Positions 54,123 through 63,089 of a DNA stretch of 64,000 nt are shown piece after piece; within the stretch, counting starts at the first letter, position 1, and each line of letters opens with the position of its first letter. The notes under the pieces are model-generated. The model was not told the DNA's origin, searched no databases, and saw nothing but the letters and a program-made list of their open reading frames with translations. The stretch lies in assembly GCF_016424485.1 (NCBI RefSeq), contig NZ_JAELUP010000001.1, positions 124,001 to 188,000 on the forward strand. The letters are read 5' to 3'. The position numbers and the translations under genes are program-made. Origin of the DNA: Paenibacillus roseus (lineage in GTDB: Bacteria > Bacillota > Bacilli > Paenibacillales > Paenibacillaceae).

Positions 54123-55694
54123 ATGAAGAAATTATGGAAGACAGGGATTGTGACGGCATTGGCAGCGCTGCTTGCTGTCCCGGGTGCTGTTTATGCCCAG
54201 TCTGGTAAAGATCAAATCCTGACCCTCGCTCCTCTGTATGAAGTTCGGGTGCTTGCGGGTACAGGCGAACTGAATTACAGGGACGGAGATGCCGCCAAGT
54301 CAGCATTCCGCGGCCCTGCCGCACTCGCCTTTGCCAAGGGCGAGCTGTTGATTGCGGATACAGGCAATCAGCGAATCCGCAGCTTTGCGGGAGGCAAGGT
54401 GGCGACCCGGGCGGGATCGGACCTTGGGGAGGACGGTCATGGTATGCTGATCGGCGCCTTGAATGATGGTGCGGGCATGGCTGCTTTTTTTCAGTCGCCT
54501 GGCGGATTGCGTGTTCAGGCAGACGGTACAGTTATTGTCGCGGATACGGATAATCATGCGATTCGCAGCATCGCTCCCGGCGGCAAGGTGACAACCATTG
54601 CCGGCAACGGCTTGATTGGACTCGCAGACGGCAAGGGAAGCAAGGCCGAATTTTATTCCCCGCTGGATGTGGCGGTTGCTTCAGATGGCGTCATTTATGT
54701 AGCGGATACGCTAAACCATGCGATCCGCAAAATTGCAGACGGCAAGGTCAGCACGCTAAATGCAGTTTCCCGGCGTCCGGTCGAATATTTCCCTGGCATT
54801 GCGGATATGGCTGGCGACTATGCGGACGGTCCGATCGCTTCTGCGAAATTCAATGAGCCAAGCGCCCTGGCGCTGGACGCCAAGGGCAATCTGTACGTCA
54901 GCGATACGGGCAACCATCGCATTCGCTATATTGATTTTGACAAAGGGGTTGTGACAACGGTAGCCGGAAGCAGCAAGGTTGTCTATGGCGCCAACCAGAT
55001 GTACGCCGAAGGCGGATTTGCCGATGGCGCTGCCGCGGTCGCACAATTTCGTGCGCCGCGCGGTCTGGCCGTTGCCCCGGACGGCGGTCTTCTGATTGCA
55101 GATTCATTGAACCATGCGATTCGCTATCTGAAGGACGGTCAGGTGACGACGATTGCCGGAACACCGGAGGAGAGTGGAAGACTTAACGGAGTTGCCGGCC
55201 ATGCAAGCCTGAACAGGCCTACAGGGGTTGCCCTGCTTGGCGACGGCTCCTTCGCTATTTCCGACTTGGGGAACAATCTGGTGCGCATTGTGGCTCCGTA
55301 TAAGCCTCCAGCGGGTCTGAAGGCTGCCAAGACTATTCAATTGCTGCACAATCAGGAGCTTATCCAGACAGATGCGGCTCCGGTAATCCGGCAGGGAACG
55401 ACCTTTGTCCCGCTCAGAGTCATCTCTGAGAAGCTGGGCTATGAAGTGAAATATGCGCAGCGGCAGGCAACTGTCAGCAAGAATGGCGTTGTCTATACGC
55501 TTAAGCAAGATTCGGCGCTCATTACGAAACTGGCAGCGGGCAAGACCGAGACAATTCGGCTCAATTCCCCCGTATTTGCCAGCGGCAACCGCTTGTTCCT
55601 CCCGGTACGATTCTTCGCTGAGGAAGCAGGACTGGATGTTCAATGGCTCAAGGAACTGAATTCGGTACTTTTGCGAGATGTAATCTTCAAATAA
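54123..55694 (+). CDS. Secreted NHL-repeat protein with C-terminal stalk domain
   Basis: 523-aa exported protein. Signal peptide (1-25, ending VYAQS); about six NHL beta-propeller repeats (residues about 45-390) with recurring IADTGNQRIR / VADTDNHAIR / VSDTGNHRIR blocks; then a copper amine oxidase N-terminal-like stalk domain (about 400-520, with TTFVPLRVISEKLGY and RLFLPVRFFAE), a common wall-associated module in Paenibacillus. AAAGGAG precedes ATG 54123. It is 40 bases behind the FecR gene and closes the unit. Confidence 0.88.
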   Translation: MKKLWKTGIVTALAALLAVPGAVYAQSGKDQILTLAPLYEVRVLAGTGELNYRDGDAAKSAFRGPAALAFAKGELLIADTGNQRIRSFAGGKVATRAGSDLGEDGHGMLIGALNDGAGMAAFFQSPGGLRVQADGTVIVADTDNHAIRSIAPGGKVTTIAGNGLIGLADGKGSKAEFYSPLDVAVASDGVIYVADTLNHAIRKIADGKVSTLNAVSRRPVEYFPGIADMAGDYADGPIASAKFNEPSALALDAKGNLYVSDTGNHRIRYIDFDKGVVTTVAGSSKVVYGANQMYAEGGFADGAAAVAQFRAPRGLAVAPDGGLLIADSLNHAIRYLKDGQVTTIAGTPEESGRLNGVAGHASLNRPTGVALLGDGSFAISDLGNNLVRIVAPYKPPAGLKAAKTIQLLHNQELIQTDAAPVIRQGTTFVPLRVISEKLGYEVKYAQRQATVSKNGVVYTLKQDSALITKLAAGKTETIRLNSPVFASGNRLFLPVRFFAEEAGLDVQWLKELNSVLLRDVIFK

Positions 55695-55737
55695 AGGGCC
55701 GACAAGCGGAACCATTCAATTTCAAATAAACGGCAAT

Positions 55738-55773
55738 GGCCGCCTGATGTATGTGATCAGGCGGTCGTTTTTT
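55738..55773 (+). terminator. Terminator of the CHASE2/FecR/NHL unit
   Basis: 11-bp stem (55738-55748 with 55756-55766, wobble at the base) then GTTTTTT. Confidence 0.85.
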
Positions 55774-55779
55774 GCACAA

Positions 55780-55810
55780 AGGAGGGAGCAGCGAAAGAAT
55801 CCTCTGTTGC
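55780..55810. repeat. Fragment of dispersed repeat R2
   Basis: GGAGGGAGCAGCGAA (55781-55795) is identical to 40513-40527, followed by AATCCTCTG, also present in the full element. Confidence 0.45.
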
Positions 55811-55866
55811 GCCGCTTTTCCTCTCGCTGGTTAAGCGCTGATTTAAAGGATGCCGCTAAAATAAAA

Positions 55867-55910
55867 TGCCCGGTAAGCCTATTCTCGTTGCGGAGAATGG
55901 TTACCGGGCA
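55867..55910 (-). terminator. Terminator of the 45-aa membrane protein gene
   Basis: Stem of about 17 bp with two bulges: TGCCCGGTAA and ATTCTC pair with GAGAAT and TTACCGGGCA. On the minus strand it is followed by TTTTATTTT. Confidence 0.8.
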
Positions 55911-55933
55911 AGCGTTATGAGTGATGGGAAATA

Positions 55934-56071
55934 TCACGATAATATAAGCAGCAGCGATACGGCAACGACAAGGACAACAAAAATAACACCCAGCCAAATC
56001 AGCGCCTTTTTATTGACTTCCTCCTTAGGCTTCTGAGGCAATACGGGAGAACGCTTGCGTGGTGCACTCAT
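55934..56071 (-). CDS. Small single-pass membrane protein, 45 aa
   Basis: 45-aa product: a basic, proline-containing N-terminus (MSAPRKRSPVLPQKPKEE) and one C-terminal transmembrane helix (about residues 23-44). AAAGGT lies upstream of ATG 56071, and a strong terminator follows. Family not recognised. It stands alone between the NHL gene terminator and pyrD. Confidence 0.65.
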   Translation of the reverse strand: MSAPRKRSPVLPQKPKEEVNKKALIWLGVIFVVLVVAVSLLLILS

Positions 56072-56255
56072 AAATAATCAACCTTTCTATAGCCTATATT
56101 AAGAATACCCTAATTGTAATCGTTTTCTGAGACGTCCGCAACCCATCTGTTCAGGGATTTGGGACTGCTTCAACCAAGCTGGCACTTTTCTTTTTAGGCA
56201 GAAAAAGATAAACTGAAAGTTAAGAGGCATATATAGAAAGAACGGAGTGAACAGC

Positions 56256-57359
56256 TTGTTGTACAGAAAGATAGCAAAACCTTTTTTATTTCGCATGGAC
56301 CCGGAGAATGCCCATCATCTTATTATTAACGGGATGAGCGCCACATCGAAAGTGCCGGGGATCAAGCCGCTTCTGCGATCCATATGGGGGGTTAAAGAGT
56401 CAGAGAAGCTCAGAAGCGAACTGTTTGGTCTTTCATTTGTCCATCCTGTCGGGCTGGCCGCTGGCCTGGATAAAAACGCCCATGCCGTGGAGGGGTTTTC
56501 CAATATTGGTCTCGCCTTTATGGAAGTGGGTACGGTCACTCCCAAAGGGCAGGAAGGGAATGAAAAGCCCCGCATGTTCAGACTTCCGTCCGACCAGGCG
56601 CTTATTAACCGGATGGGATTTAATAACGAAGGCGTCGAAGCAATGGCGGAGCGCTTGAAGCGGCTTCCGGCATGCCCAATTCCCTTGGCCATCAACATCG
56701 GGAAAAATAAAACCACCCCTAATGAAGCGGCTCATGAAGATTATCAGAAATGTATCCGCAGTCTATACGCCTATGGCGATTTTTTTGTGGTTAATATCAG
56801 TTCGCCCAATACGCCGGATTTGCGCGCGCTCCAGCACGGCGATGAGTTAAAGACTTTGCTGTCAGCCGTCTCCGGAGAGATGCAGGCACAAGCAAGGAAT
56901 AGCTCGGCGTCTGTGCCGGTCAAGCCATTTCTGGTGAAGATTGCGCCTGACATGACCGGGGAGCAGTTGGAATATACGGTACATACGATTCAAGAGAGCG
57001 GCGCCGCCGGTATTATTGCCACCAATACAACGATTTCAAGAGACGGACTTCGCCACCCGAACGCGAAGGAAACGGGAGGGCTGAGCGGCGTGCCTGTCAG
57101 AGAGCGTTCGACCGAAGTGATTCGCACTGTGTATCGACTGACTGGAGGCAAGCTGCCGATCATCGGCTCAGGCGGGATCTTCAGCGCACAAGATGCCTAT
57201 GAGAAAATTAGAGCCGGAGCCAGTCTGGTGGAAATTTACAGCGGGATGATCTATGAAGGGCCGAATCTGCTGAAAGAAATCAATCAGGGCCTGCTTCAAC
57301 TTCTGGAACGGGACGGTTTTCGTCATCTGACCGAGGCGATCGGAGCGGACCATAGATAA
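56256..57359 (+). CDS. pyrD: Dihydroorotate dehydrogenase, quinone-type (class 2)
   Basis: Oxidises dihydroorotate to orotate in pyrimidine synthesis, passing electrons to the quinone pool. About 367 aa. The N-terminal MDPENAHHL segment is the membrane/quinone tunnel part that marks class 2; VGLAAGLDKNA and NISSPNTPDLR are the FMN and catalytic-serine motifs. The start is TTG 56256 (GGAG 8 bases upstream); GTG 56247 overlaps that site. Bacilli typically carry the class 1B pyrD in the pyr operon; this one stands apart from other pyr genes. Confidence 0.92.
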   Translation: MLYRKIAKPFLFRMDPENAHHLIINGMSATSKVPGIKPLLRSIWGVKESEKLRSELFGLSFVHPVGLAAGLDKNAHAVEGFSNIGLAFMEVGTVTPKGQEGNEKPRMFRLPSDQALINRMGFNNEGVEAMAERLKRLPACPIPLAINIGKNKTTPNEAAHEDYQKCIRSLYAYGDFFVVNISSPNTPDLRALQHGDELKTLLSAVSGEMQAQARNSSASVPVKPFLVKIAPDMTGEQLEYTVHTIQESGAAGIIATNTTISRDGLRHPNAKETGGLSGVPVRERSTEVIRTVYRLTGGKLPIIGSGGIFSAQDAYEKIRAGASLVEIYSGMIYEGPNLLKEINQGLLQLLERDGFRHLTEAIGADHR

Positions 57360-57379
57360 CAGGGTTTGGGGGCTAAAGT

Positions 57380-58186
57380 ATGATGGATGGAAGGGATTGG
57401 AGACACTTTTTGCTTCCATATGAACAGGCTGTTGAGGAATTGAAGGTCAAATTCAAAACGATGCGGGCCGAATTGAAGGTACGTGAATCCTATGCTCCAA
57501 TTGAGTTCGTAACCGGTCGCGTCAAGAGAATTTCGAGCATTCTGGAGAAGGCCAAACGGCTTAATGTGCCGATGGACCAATTGGAATCGGGAATCGAGGA
57601 CATTGCCGGGATTCGCATCATGTGCCAGTTCGTAGACGATATCCACCGGGTTGCTGATTTTATCCGTAACCGCAAGGATTTGTCCCTGGTGCATGAGAAG
57701 GATTATATTACCAACTACAAAGAAAGCGGCTACCGCAGCTTCCATATGATCGTTGAGTACCCGGTTCAAACCGCGCTTGGCTTGAAAAAGGTGCTGGCCG
57801 AAATCCAGATTCGCACGCTCGCCATGAATTTTTGGGCAACCATTGAGCACTCGCTCAATTATAAATATAAAGAGAGCCTTCCTGATGAAGTTAGACTTCG
57901 CTTGAAAAAAGCCTCCGAGGCGGCTTTTATACTGGATAATGAAATGTCCAGCATTCGTCAGGAAATTCTGAATGCCCAGCGTGGCTTCGAAGAAAAGTCC
58001 AATCTGGTATCCCAGGTGCTGACGGGCATTCAGGATTTATATTTCTACTATAGAGTACGCGAGGCCGCCCAGTTCCAGTTGCGGTTCAACGAGCTGTGGG
58101 AGAAGGAGGATGCGTGGGAACTGAAAGAGCTGTCCGAGGACATTAAGCAGGCTATCTCCCGCGCCAAGGGCAGTTCGCAATCCTGA
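57380..58186 (+). CDS. relQ: Small alarmone synthetase, RelQ/YjbM type
   Basis: 268-aa monofunctional (p)ppGpp synthetase without the hydrolase and regulatory domains of Rel. The RelA/SpoT synthetase core is visible: GRVKRISSI, EDIAGIRIMC, KESGYRSFHMIV and AEIQIRTLAMNFWATIEH. It makes alarmones in response to cell-envelope or other stress. ATG 57380 (or 57383) follows GGGGG, 20 bases behind pyrD, so the two may share a transcript. Confidence 0.92.
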   Translation: MMDGRDWRHFLLPYEQAVEELKVKFKTMRAELKVRESYAPIEFVTGRVKRISSILEKAKRLNVPMDQLESGIEDIAGIRIMCQFVDDIHRVADFIRNRKDLSLVHEKDYITNYKESGYRSFHMIVEYPVQTALGLKKVLAEIQIRTLAMNFWATIEHSLNYKYKESLPDEVRLRLKKASEAAFILDNEMSSIRQEILNAQRGFEEKSNLVSQVLTGIQDLYFYYRVREAAQFQLRFNELWEKEDAWELKELSEDIKQAISRAKGSSQS

Positions 58187-58298
58187 CACGCGGATCGGCA
58201 GCATGCGGCTGTTGCCTACTCCTTGACGCCAAACGGCAATTCAAGAGACAGACGCTTTCGTTCAAGCGTTCTTCTAACCAATGATCGAATTGCATGAA

Positions 58299-58336
58299 AA
58301 ATCCCCAAAGCATGCATATTATGGCTTTGGGGATTT
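58299..58336. terminator. Bidirectional terminator (relQ / CYCGC lipoprotein)
   Basis: Perfect 13-bp stem AAATCCCCAAAGC/GCTTTGGGGATTT (58299-58311 with 58324-58336); on the minus strand followed by TTTTTC. Confidence 0.85.
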
Positions 58337-58401
58337 ACTTACGCTATGGAGCATTTTCGATGTTATATTTCAACTAATATATTTCCGGCGCTGAGCTTGC
58401 A

Positions 58402-58914
58402 TTACAGATTTTTCGGCTTGTATTTGTCGTCGATAGCTTGTTTGATTTCACTCGTGCTCTTGCCTTCTTTGGCCATCGCGACAGCGTCTTCCGCTTCCAT
58501 CTTGCAGATGCCGCAGGCGGTGCCGTGATCCGACCAGGCTACTTCCTTGTCGTCCATGCTGGCGATGAAGCAGCGCTTCAGGGAATCATGAGCTGGCTCG
58601 TACGACATGCAGCCGCAATAGCAGTTCAGTTCATCAATTAGATCTCTGTATTCGGCTACATCCTTATACAGTTGACTGGTACGCTTGGTATGATTGGAGA
58701 GGAAACCCGGCAGCACGGACAAGGAAGCTGTCTTCTCCAACTGTTCGGACTCTACTGCCGAAACATGCTCGGCATGATTGTTGCTGCTGGACTGTTCTTC
58801 GCTTCCGGAGGAAGAGCAGCCGACAGCAATAATGGCGAGCAGAGCCAGGAAGACGAAAGCAGCCAATGACTTGTCTACCCAATGGAGCTTTACAGAGTCA
58901 GGCCTTGGGCTCAC
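58402..58914 (-). CDS. PCYCGC-motif-type lipoprotein with variant NCYCGC motif
   Basis: 170-aa predicted lipoprotein. Hydrophobic N-terminus ends in AVGC (C33), a non-ideal but plausible lipobox. The signature is NCYCGC (residues 97-102), where the family name motif has Pro first; further cysteines C115 and CGIC (134-137) give a redox or metal site. GTG start, GGAGGG upstream. It begins 3 bases after a thioredoxin-like gene, so the two are one operon and may work together on thiols outside the membrane. Function not established. Confidence 0.8.
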   Translation of the reverse strand: MSPRPDSVKLHWVDKSLAAFVFLALLAIIAVGCSSSGSEEQSSSNNHAEHVSAVESEQLEKTASLSVLPGFLSNHTKRTSQLYKDVAEYRDLIDELNCYCGCMSYEPAHDSLKRCFIASMDDKEVAWSDHGTACGICKMEAEDAVAMAKEGKSTSEIKQAIDDKYKPKNL

Positions 58915-58917
58915 GCG

Positions 58918-59403
58918 TTATCCCTCCTTGTTTCTGTTGAAAAAGTCGATATAATCTTCTTTGGTGTACCCGGGGCCTCCGTCCAGGCTGATGCCGCCTT
59001 CAAGCCTTTCGACCTGCTTGCCGTCTTTGTAATAGACAAGGGTAGGTGTGTATTCAATTTCGTATTTGCCGAAATATTCCTGGAACTCGCGCAGGTTGAA
59101 CTGCGGCAGGTCAATTCCCAGATCTTGAGCAATCGGCATCAGTACCGGCGTCGTGTTTTTACAATGGGAGCAATCGGAAGCAAAGAAGTAGACAAACATT
59201 TCTTCACCGCTCTGAACCCTTGAATTTAGTTCGGCAGGGAGTATAATATTCTGGTAATTAGGATCTTTCAACTGAGCTTTGGTGGCCGGGTTGAGTTGCG
59301 AGGAAGGCTTGCCGTACAAAGCGTTCTTGTCAGACTGGTTCAGTATAAATATTAAACCGAATAAGGCAACGACAATGATCAGATAAATGGACATTTTTTT
59401 CAT
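58918..59403 (-). CDS. Membrane-anchored thioredoxin-like protein
   Basis: 161-aa protein with one N-terminal helix (residues about 4-20) and a thioredoxin fold facing outward. Redox site SDCSHC (C78, C81), followed by the cis-Pro region EYTPTLVYYKDG. It probably oxidises or reduces disulfides in exported proteins. The CYCGC lipoprotein starts 3 bases after its stop. Divergent from the RsmF-like gene; the ~290-base gap contains a 9-bp hairpin (59479-59507) of unknown role. Confidence 0.87.
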   Translation of the reverse strand: MKKMSIYLIIVVALFGLIFILNQSDKNALYGKPSSQLNPATKAQLKDPNYQNIILPAELNSRVQSGEEMFVYFFASDCSHCKNTTPVLMPIAQDLGIDLPQFNLREFQEYFGKYEIEYTPTLVYYKDGKQVERLEGGISLDGGPGYTKEDYIDFFNRNKEG

Positions 59404-59690
59404 ATACGATTTTTATCTCCCCTTTTAAATAGATATTTTTCTGTTTTTGATTGCATAACCTCGTCAGTTGCCTGGAAAACCAAGCTGCTGCGCCGGGACA
59501 GCTTGGTATGTTCATGCCTAGCGATAACTCGTCAGGTATGGGCGATGTCTTTGCAGCGGGCGTAGCTTCATTTCATTTTGCGAGCTGCTTGATGAAAAAG
59601 ATGAAAAGATTGGCAACTCATTTTATTTTACTACGAAAAACGATTTCATGCGAGTTTGCGACCATTTTGCGGCAAGGAGATTTAACACGA

Positions 59691-61361
59691 ATGGGAATTG
59701 AGCTTCCGGTTGTATTCAAGGAAAAAATGAAAGAGAGACTGGGCAGTGAATTTGAAGCTTTTATGGCTTCTTATGATGCGCAGCGCTGGTATGGATTAAG
59801 AGTAAACCGATTGAAAATATCGCCTGCGGACTACCTGGCTATCGCCCCGAAGGAGGAGCGGCTTGAACCGATTTTGTGGTCGGAAGAAGGCTTCTACTAT
59901 GAGGAGAGCAGCCGCCCGGGCAAACATCCTCACTATCATGCAGGCTTGTACTATATTCAGGAGCCAAGCGCTATGGTGCCAGCCGAACTGCTGGAGGTGC
60001 GTCCTGGAGACCGTGTGCTCGACCTGTGCGCAGCTCCAGGGGGCAAGTCCACTCAACTGGCGGGGAAGCTGGGCGGTGAGGGGCTGCTCATAGCCAATGA
60101 CAATGCCAGAGAGCGGACGAAGGCGCTGGCCAAAAATATGGAGCTGGCCGGTGTGCGCAACGCGGTCGTGCTGAACGAAGAGCCTGCAGCGCTTGCAGAT
60201 GTGTTCGCCGGTTTTTTTGACCGGATTCTCGTCGACGCGCCCTGTTCGGGGGAGGGGATGTTCCGCAAGGATGAATCGATGATCCGCCAGTGGGAACGCC
60301 ATTCGGTAGAGCGCTGCTCCCTTATGCAGCATGACATCCTCCGTCATGCCGTGCGGATGCTCGCTCCCGGCGGACGGCTTGTCTATTCTACCTGTACATT
60401 TTCTCCGGAGGAAAATGAAGATCAGATCGCGTCCTTGTTGCTTGATCATCCCGAGTTGACCGTGTACGCTGTGCCGCTTCGTTATGGCTGGTCATCCGGC
60501 AGACCGGAATGGACGGCGGCAGCGTCGGGTAGCGAAACAACTCGTAAAGCCGCTGCACAGGTTGCGGGTACGGTTCGGCTGTGGCCGCATCATGTGCAAG
60601 GAGAGGGACATTACGCTGCGGTGCTGGAGAGGCGGCCGACAACCGAACCAGGCAGGAGCGACGTTGATGGTCATACAGGCGCTGCCGATTCTTCTTCGAA
60701 CAAGGCGCTATTGATCCGGTCGGAGGCAGATGCCGTTTTTCAGAAGAAGGGCAGAGGCTTGCAGCGAGCCGGACGCGAGGATTACAGAAGCAGCCGCAGA
60801 GGAGAGCAGCAGACCGGGCGCGGGAACAATGGTAAGAATGGGAAGAATGCACCCAGGTTCGACAAAAAAGCTCATAAGCACGCTAGGGGATTAAGCCCGG
60901 AACAAAGCTGGCTTGAATTCGCTGCGGCTGTGCTGCCGGGAGCCGAATTGTGGCCGGGGAGGCTAATAAGCTACGGGAGCCGGATCTATCTTCAACCGCA
61001 AGGCTTGCCGGAGCTGGACGGTCTGCAGGTCGTTCGTGCGGGCTGGTATTTGGGTGAAGCGGGCAAATACAAGTTTGAACCCTCGCAGGCGCTGGCGTTG
61101 GGGCTCAGTGCTGTCGAGGCTGTGCAAACACTGGATTTTCCTTCCAATAGTCCGGAGATCATTCGTTACTTGAAAGGCGAGACCCTCCAGAGAGGCGATG
61201 AATCGTCAGACGGGCAAGACGGCAGAAGTGCAATGGCGCAAGCAGATCGGCTGCACAAGGGCTATGTGCTTGTCTGTACAGATGGTTTCCCCGTCGGCTG
61301 GGGCAAATGGGATGGCGGTATGCTCAAAAACGAGCTGTCTGCCGGATGGAGGTGGACGTAA
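59691..61361 (+). CDS. rsmF: RsmF-like rRNA (cytosine-C5) methyltransferase
   Basis: 556-aa NOL1/NOP2/Sun-family methyltransferase acting on rRNA cytosine (RsmF/YebU group). SAM-binding AAPGGK (114-119), motif IV DAPCSGEGMF with C185, and motif VI YSTCTF with catalytic C235. After the catalytic domain come a basic low-complexity linker (about 395-470) and a C-terminal PUA-like domain with GWYLGEAGKYKFEPS and GFPVGWGKW. ATG 59691 follows AAGGAG by 11 bases; about 80 upstream codons are open but lack a site. The next gene starts 1 base after it. Confidence 0.88.
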   Translation: MGIELPVVFKEKMKERLGSEFEAFMASYDAQRWYGLRVNRLKISPADYLAIAPKEERLEPILWSEEGFYYEESSRPGKHPHYHAGLYYIQEPSAMVPAELLEVRPGDRVLDLCAAPGGKSTQLAGKLGGEGLLIANDNARERTKALAKNMELAGVRNAVVLNEEPAALADVFAGFFDRILVDAPCSGEGMFRKDESMIRQWERHSVERCSLMQHDILRHAVRMLAPGGRLVYSTCTFSPEENEDQIASLLLDHPELTVYAVPLRYGWSSGRPEWTAAASGSETTRKAAAQVAGTVRLWPHHVQGEGHYAAVLERRPTTEPGRSDVDGHTGAADSSSNKALLIRSEADAVFQKKGRGLQRAGREDYRSSRRGEQQTGRGNNGKNGKNAPRFDKKAHKHARGLSPEQSWLEFAAAVLPGAELWPGRLISYGSRIYLQPQGLPELDGLQVVRAGWYLGEAGKYKFEPSQALALGLSAVEAVQTLDFPSNSPEIIRYLKGETLQRGDESSDGQDGRSAMAQADRLHKGYVLVCTDGFPVGWGKWDGGMLKNELSAGWRWT

Positions 61362-61362
61362 C

Positions 61363-62157
61363 ATGAGCAAGCAAATGATGCGGCTGGATAAGCTGCTCGG
61401 CAATATGGGCCTGGGCACGCGAAGTGAAATCAAGAAGGCTGTCAAACAGGGGAAAGTTGCGGTTGACGGAGTCGTGGTCAAGGATAGCGGGTTGCAGGTG
61501 GAACCTGCCAGGCAGAAAATTGAGTTTGAAGGAACGCCTGTTGTCTACAAGAGCGAGATTTACTTGCTGTTGAACAAGCCGCAGGGGGTTATTTCGGCAA
61601 CGGAGGATATGAGGGAGCGGACAGTCATCGATCTGCTTCGGGAGGAGGATCGTCTGCTCCAGCCATTCCCAGTCGGACGACTGGATAAGGATACGGAAGG
61701 TCTGCTGCTTCTTACCAATGACGGGCAACTGGCACATGAGCTGCTGTCTCCGCGCAAGCATGTGAACAAAACCTATGAGGCGCTGGTGCGGGGGGCGGTT
61801 AATGAAGAAGATAAAGTTCAATTCGCCTTGGGGGTAGAGCTGGATGACGGATATGTGACGATGCCGGCCAACCTTGTCATCCATGAGGTGAAGGAGGACG
61901 GCGGAGATGAAGAAGCCAATTCGTTCATCAGCCTGACGATACAGGAGGGCAAATTCCATCAGGTGAAGCGAATGTTCGAGGCGGTCGGCAAGAAAGTCGT
62001 GAAACTTCGCCGTGTGGCGATGGGGCCGCTGCAGCTTGATGAGTCTCTGGATTTGGGCCAGTATCGGGAACTGACAGATGAGGAACTTGCCGCGCTTCGT
62101 GCGCACCGCGGCGGACAAAAGCTTGTGTCAGGAGGAGAGGGACAGGATGAGATTTGA
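61363..62157 (+). CDS. RsuA/RluB-family rRNA pseudouridine synthase
   Basis: 264-aa pseudouridine synthase with N-terminal S4 RNA-binding domain (about residues 5-65) and the catalytic-aspartate motif GRLDKDTEGLLLLTNDG. Substrate by family is U516 of 16S rRNA or a 23S position; it cannot be decided here. Begins 1 base after the RsmF-like stop, with GGAGG 10 bases upstream, and overlaps the HAD gene by 11 bases. The trio rsmF-rsuA-HAD is a probable operon. Confidence 0.9.
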   Translation: MSKQMMRLDKLLGNMGLGTRSEIKKAVKQGKVAVDGVVVKDSGLQVEPARQKIEFEGTPVVYKSEIYLLLNKPQGVISATEDMRERTVIDLLREEDRLLQPFPVGRLDKDTEGLLLLTNDGQLAHELLSPRKHVNKTYEALVRGAVNEEDKVQFALGVELDDGYVTMPANLVIHEVKEDGGDEEANSFISLTIQEGKFHQVKRMFEAVGKKVVKLRRVAMGPLQLDESLDLGQYRELTDEELAALRAHRGGQKLVSGGEGQDEI

Positions 62158-62935
62158 CATTATTGCGTTGGATGTTGACGGGACATTGCTGACGGATGAT
62201 CATAAGCTGACCGCAAGGACAATTGAAGCTGTGCAGCAGGCTGCCGTTCGCGGCGCAGAAATTGTACTCTGTACCGGCAGGGGGCCGTCTATTACGATTC
62301 CGCTTCTGGAACAAATGGGATTGAGCGGCACCGTCATTACGCATAATGGAGCGGCCACGGTTGATTCCGCCAGACAGGAGGTCGTCACTCAGTTTAGTTT
62401 TGGACTGGAAGAGATTGCTCCCTGCCTCGACTATTGCCGCGAGCGCGGCGTCCATTTTGACTTGAACACTGCTTTCGACCTCTATATTGAAAAGCATGAT
62501 GCAGCTGCCGATGTGATGTACAGGGAGTATGGCGCTTCACCGATTTTGCTGGAGCAAGGGGCCGCTTATCCGCCAGGGCTGGTCAAGCTGTGTCTGTTCG
62601 GTTCAGGTGACATCATGGATACTGTAGAGAATCAATGGGGGCAATGGTCAGGCGGAATGCAATTTATACGCAGCGGCGATCATTTTATTGATCTCATGCA
62701 GAAGGATGTCCACAAAGGCAAAGCGCTGGAGGAACTGGCGCGTATGCGGGGAGTGGAGCGCAGCCGGATTATGGCGATCGGCAATTATTACAATGATGTC
62801 GGGATGCTGAGGGCGGCTGGTCTTGGTATCGCGATGGGCAATTCCCCTGACGGGGTGAAGGCTGAGGCGGATGCTATTACACTGTCCAACAATGAAGAGG
62901 GCGTTCGTCACGCTCTGCAAACCTATTTATATTAG
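62147..62935 (+). CDS. Cof-type HAD-superfamily phosphatase
   Basis: 262-aa class IIB HAD hydrolase. Motif I DVDGTLLTDD (nucleophile D10 region), motif II CTGRG, a Cof cap domain, and motif IV GNYYNDVGML, where many members have GDxxNDxxM; the Asp-to-Asn change at the first acidic position is notable. Typically hydrolyses sugar or flavin phosphates; substrate unknown. ATG 62147 overlaps the end of the pseudouridine synthase gene and follows AGGAGAGGG. A strong terminator follows. Confidence 0.88.
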   Translation: MRFDIIALDVDGTLLTDDHKLTARTIEAVQQAAVRGAEIVLCTGRGPSITIPLLEQMGLSGTVITHNGAATVDSARQEVVTQFSFGLEEIAPCLDYCRERGVHFDLNTAFDLYIEKHDAAADVMYREYGASPILLEQGAAYPPGLVKLCLFGSGDIMDTVENQWGQWSGGMQFIRSGDHFIDLMQKDVHKGKALEELARMRGVERSRIMAIGNYYNDVGMLRAAGLGIAMGNSPDGVKAEADAITLSNNEEGVRHALQTYLY

Positions 62936-62967
62936 AGGAAAAAGATGATCATAGATTCATATCATAA

Positions 62968-63016
62968 ATATAAGCAGGATACCCGCACATAGCGGGCATC
63001 CTGCTTATATTTTTTT
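62968..63016 (+). terminator. Terminator of the rsmF-rsuA-HAD operon
   Basis: 19-bp stem with one mismatch (62968-62986 with 62992-63010) followed by TTTTTTC. Confidence 0.92.
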
Positions 63017-63089
63017 CGTGAAGTCAGCTGCCGCGGTCAGAGACAGCGGCAACTGTTCACTCGGTTACAGCCTAAGCTGCCAAAGGCTA

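Noticed and set aside
59451..59690. 80-codon upstream extension of the RsmF-like gene
   Set aside because: It lacks a ribosome binding site and covers the divergent promoter region; ATG 59691 fits the family.
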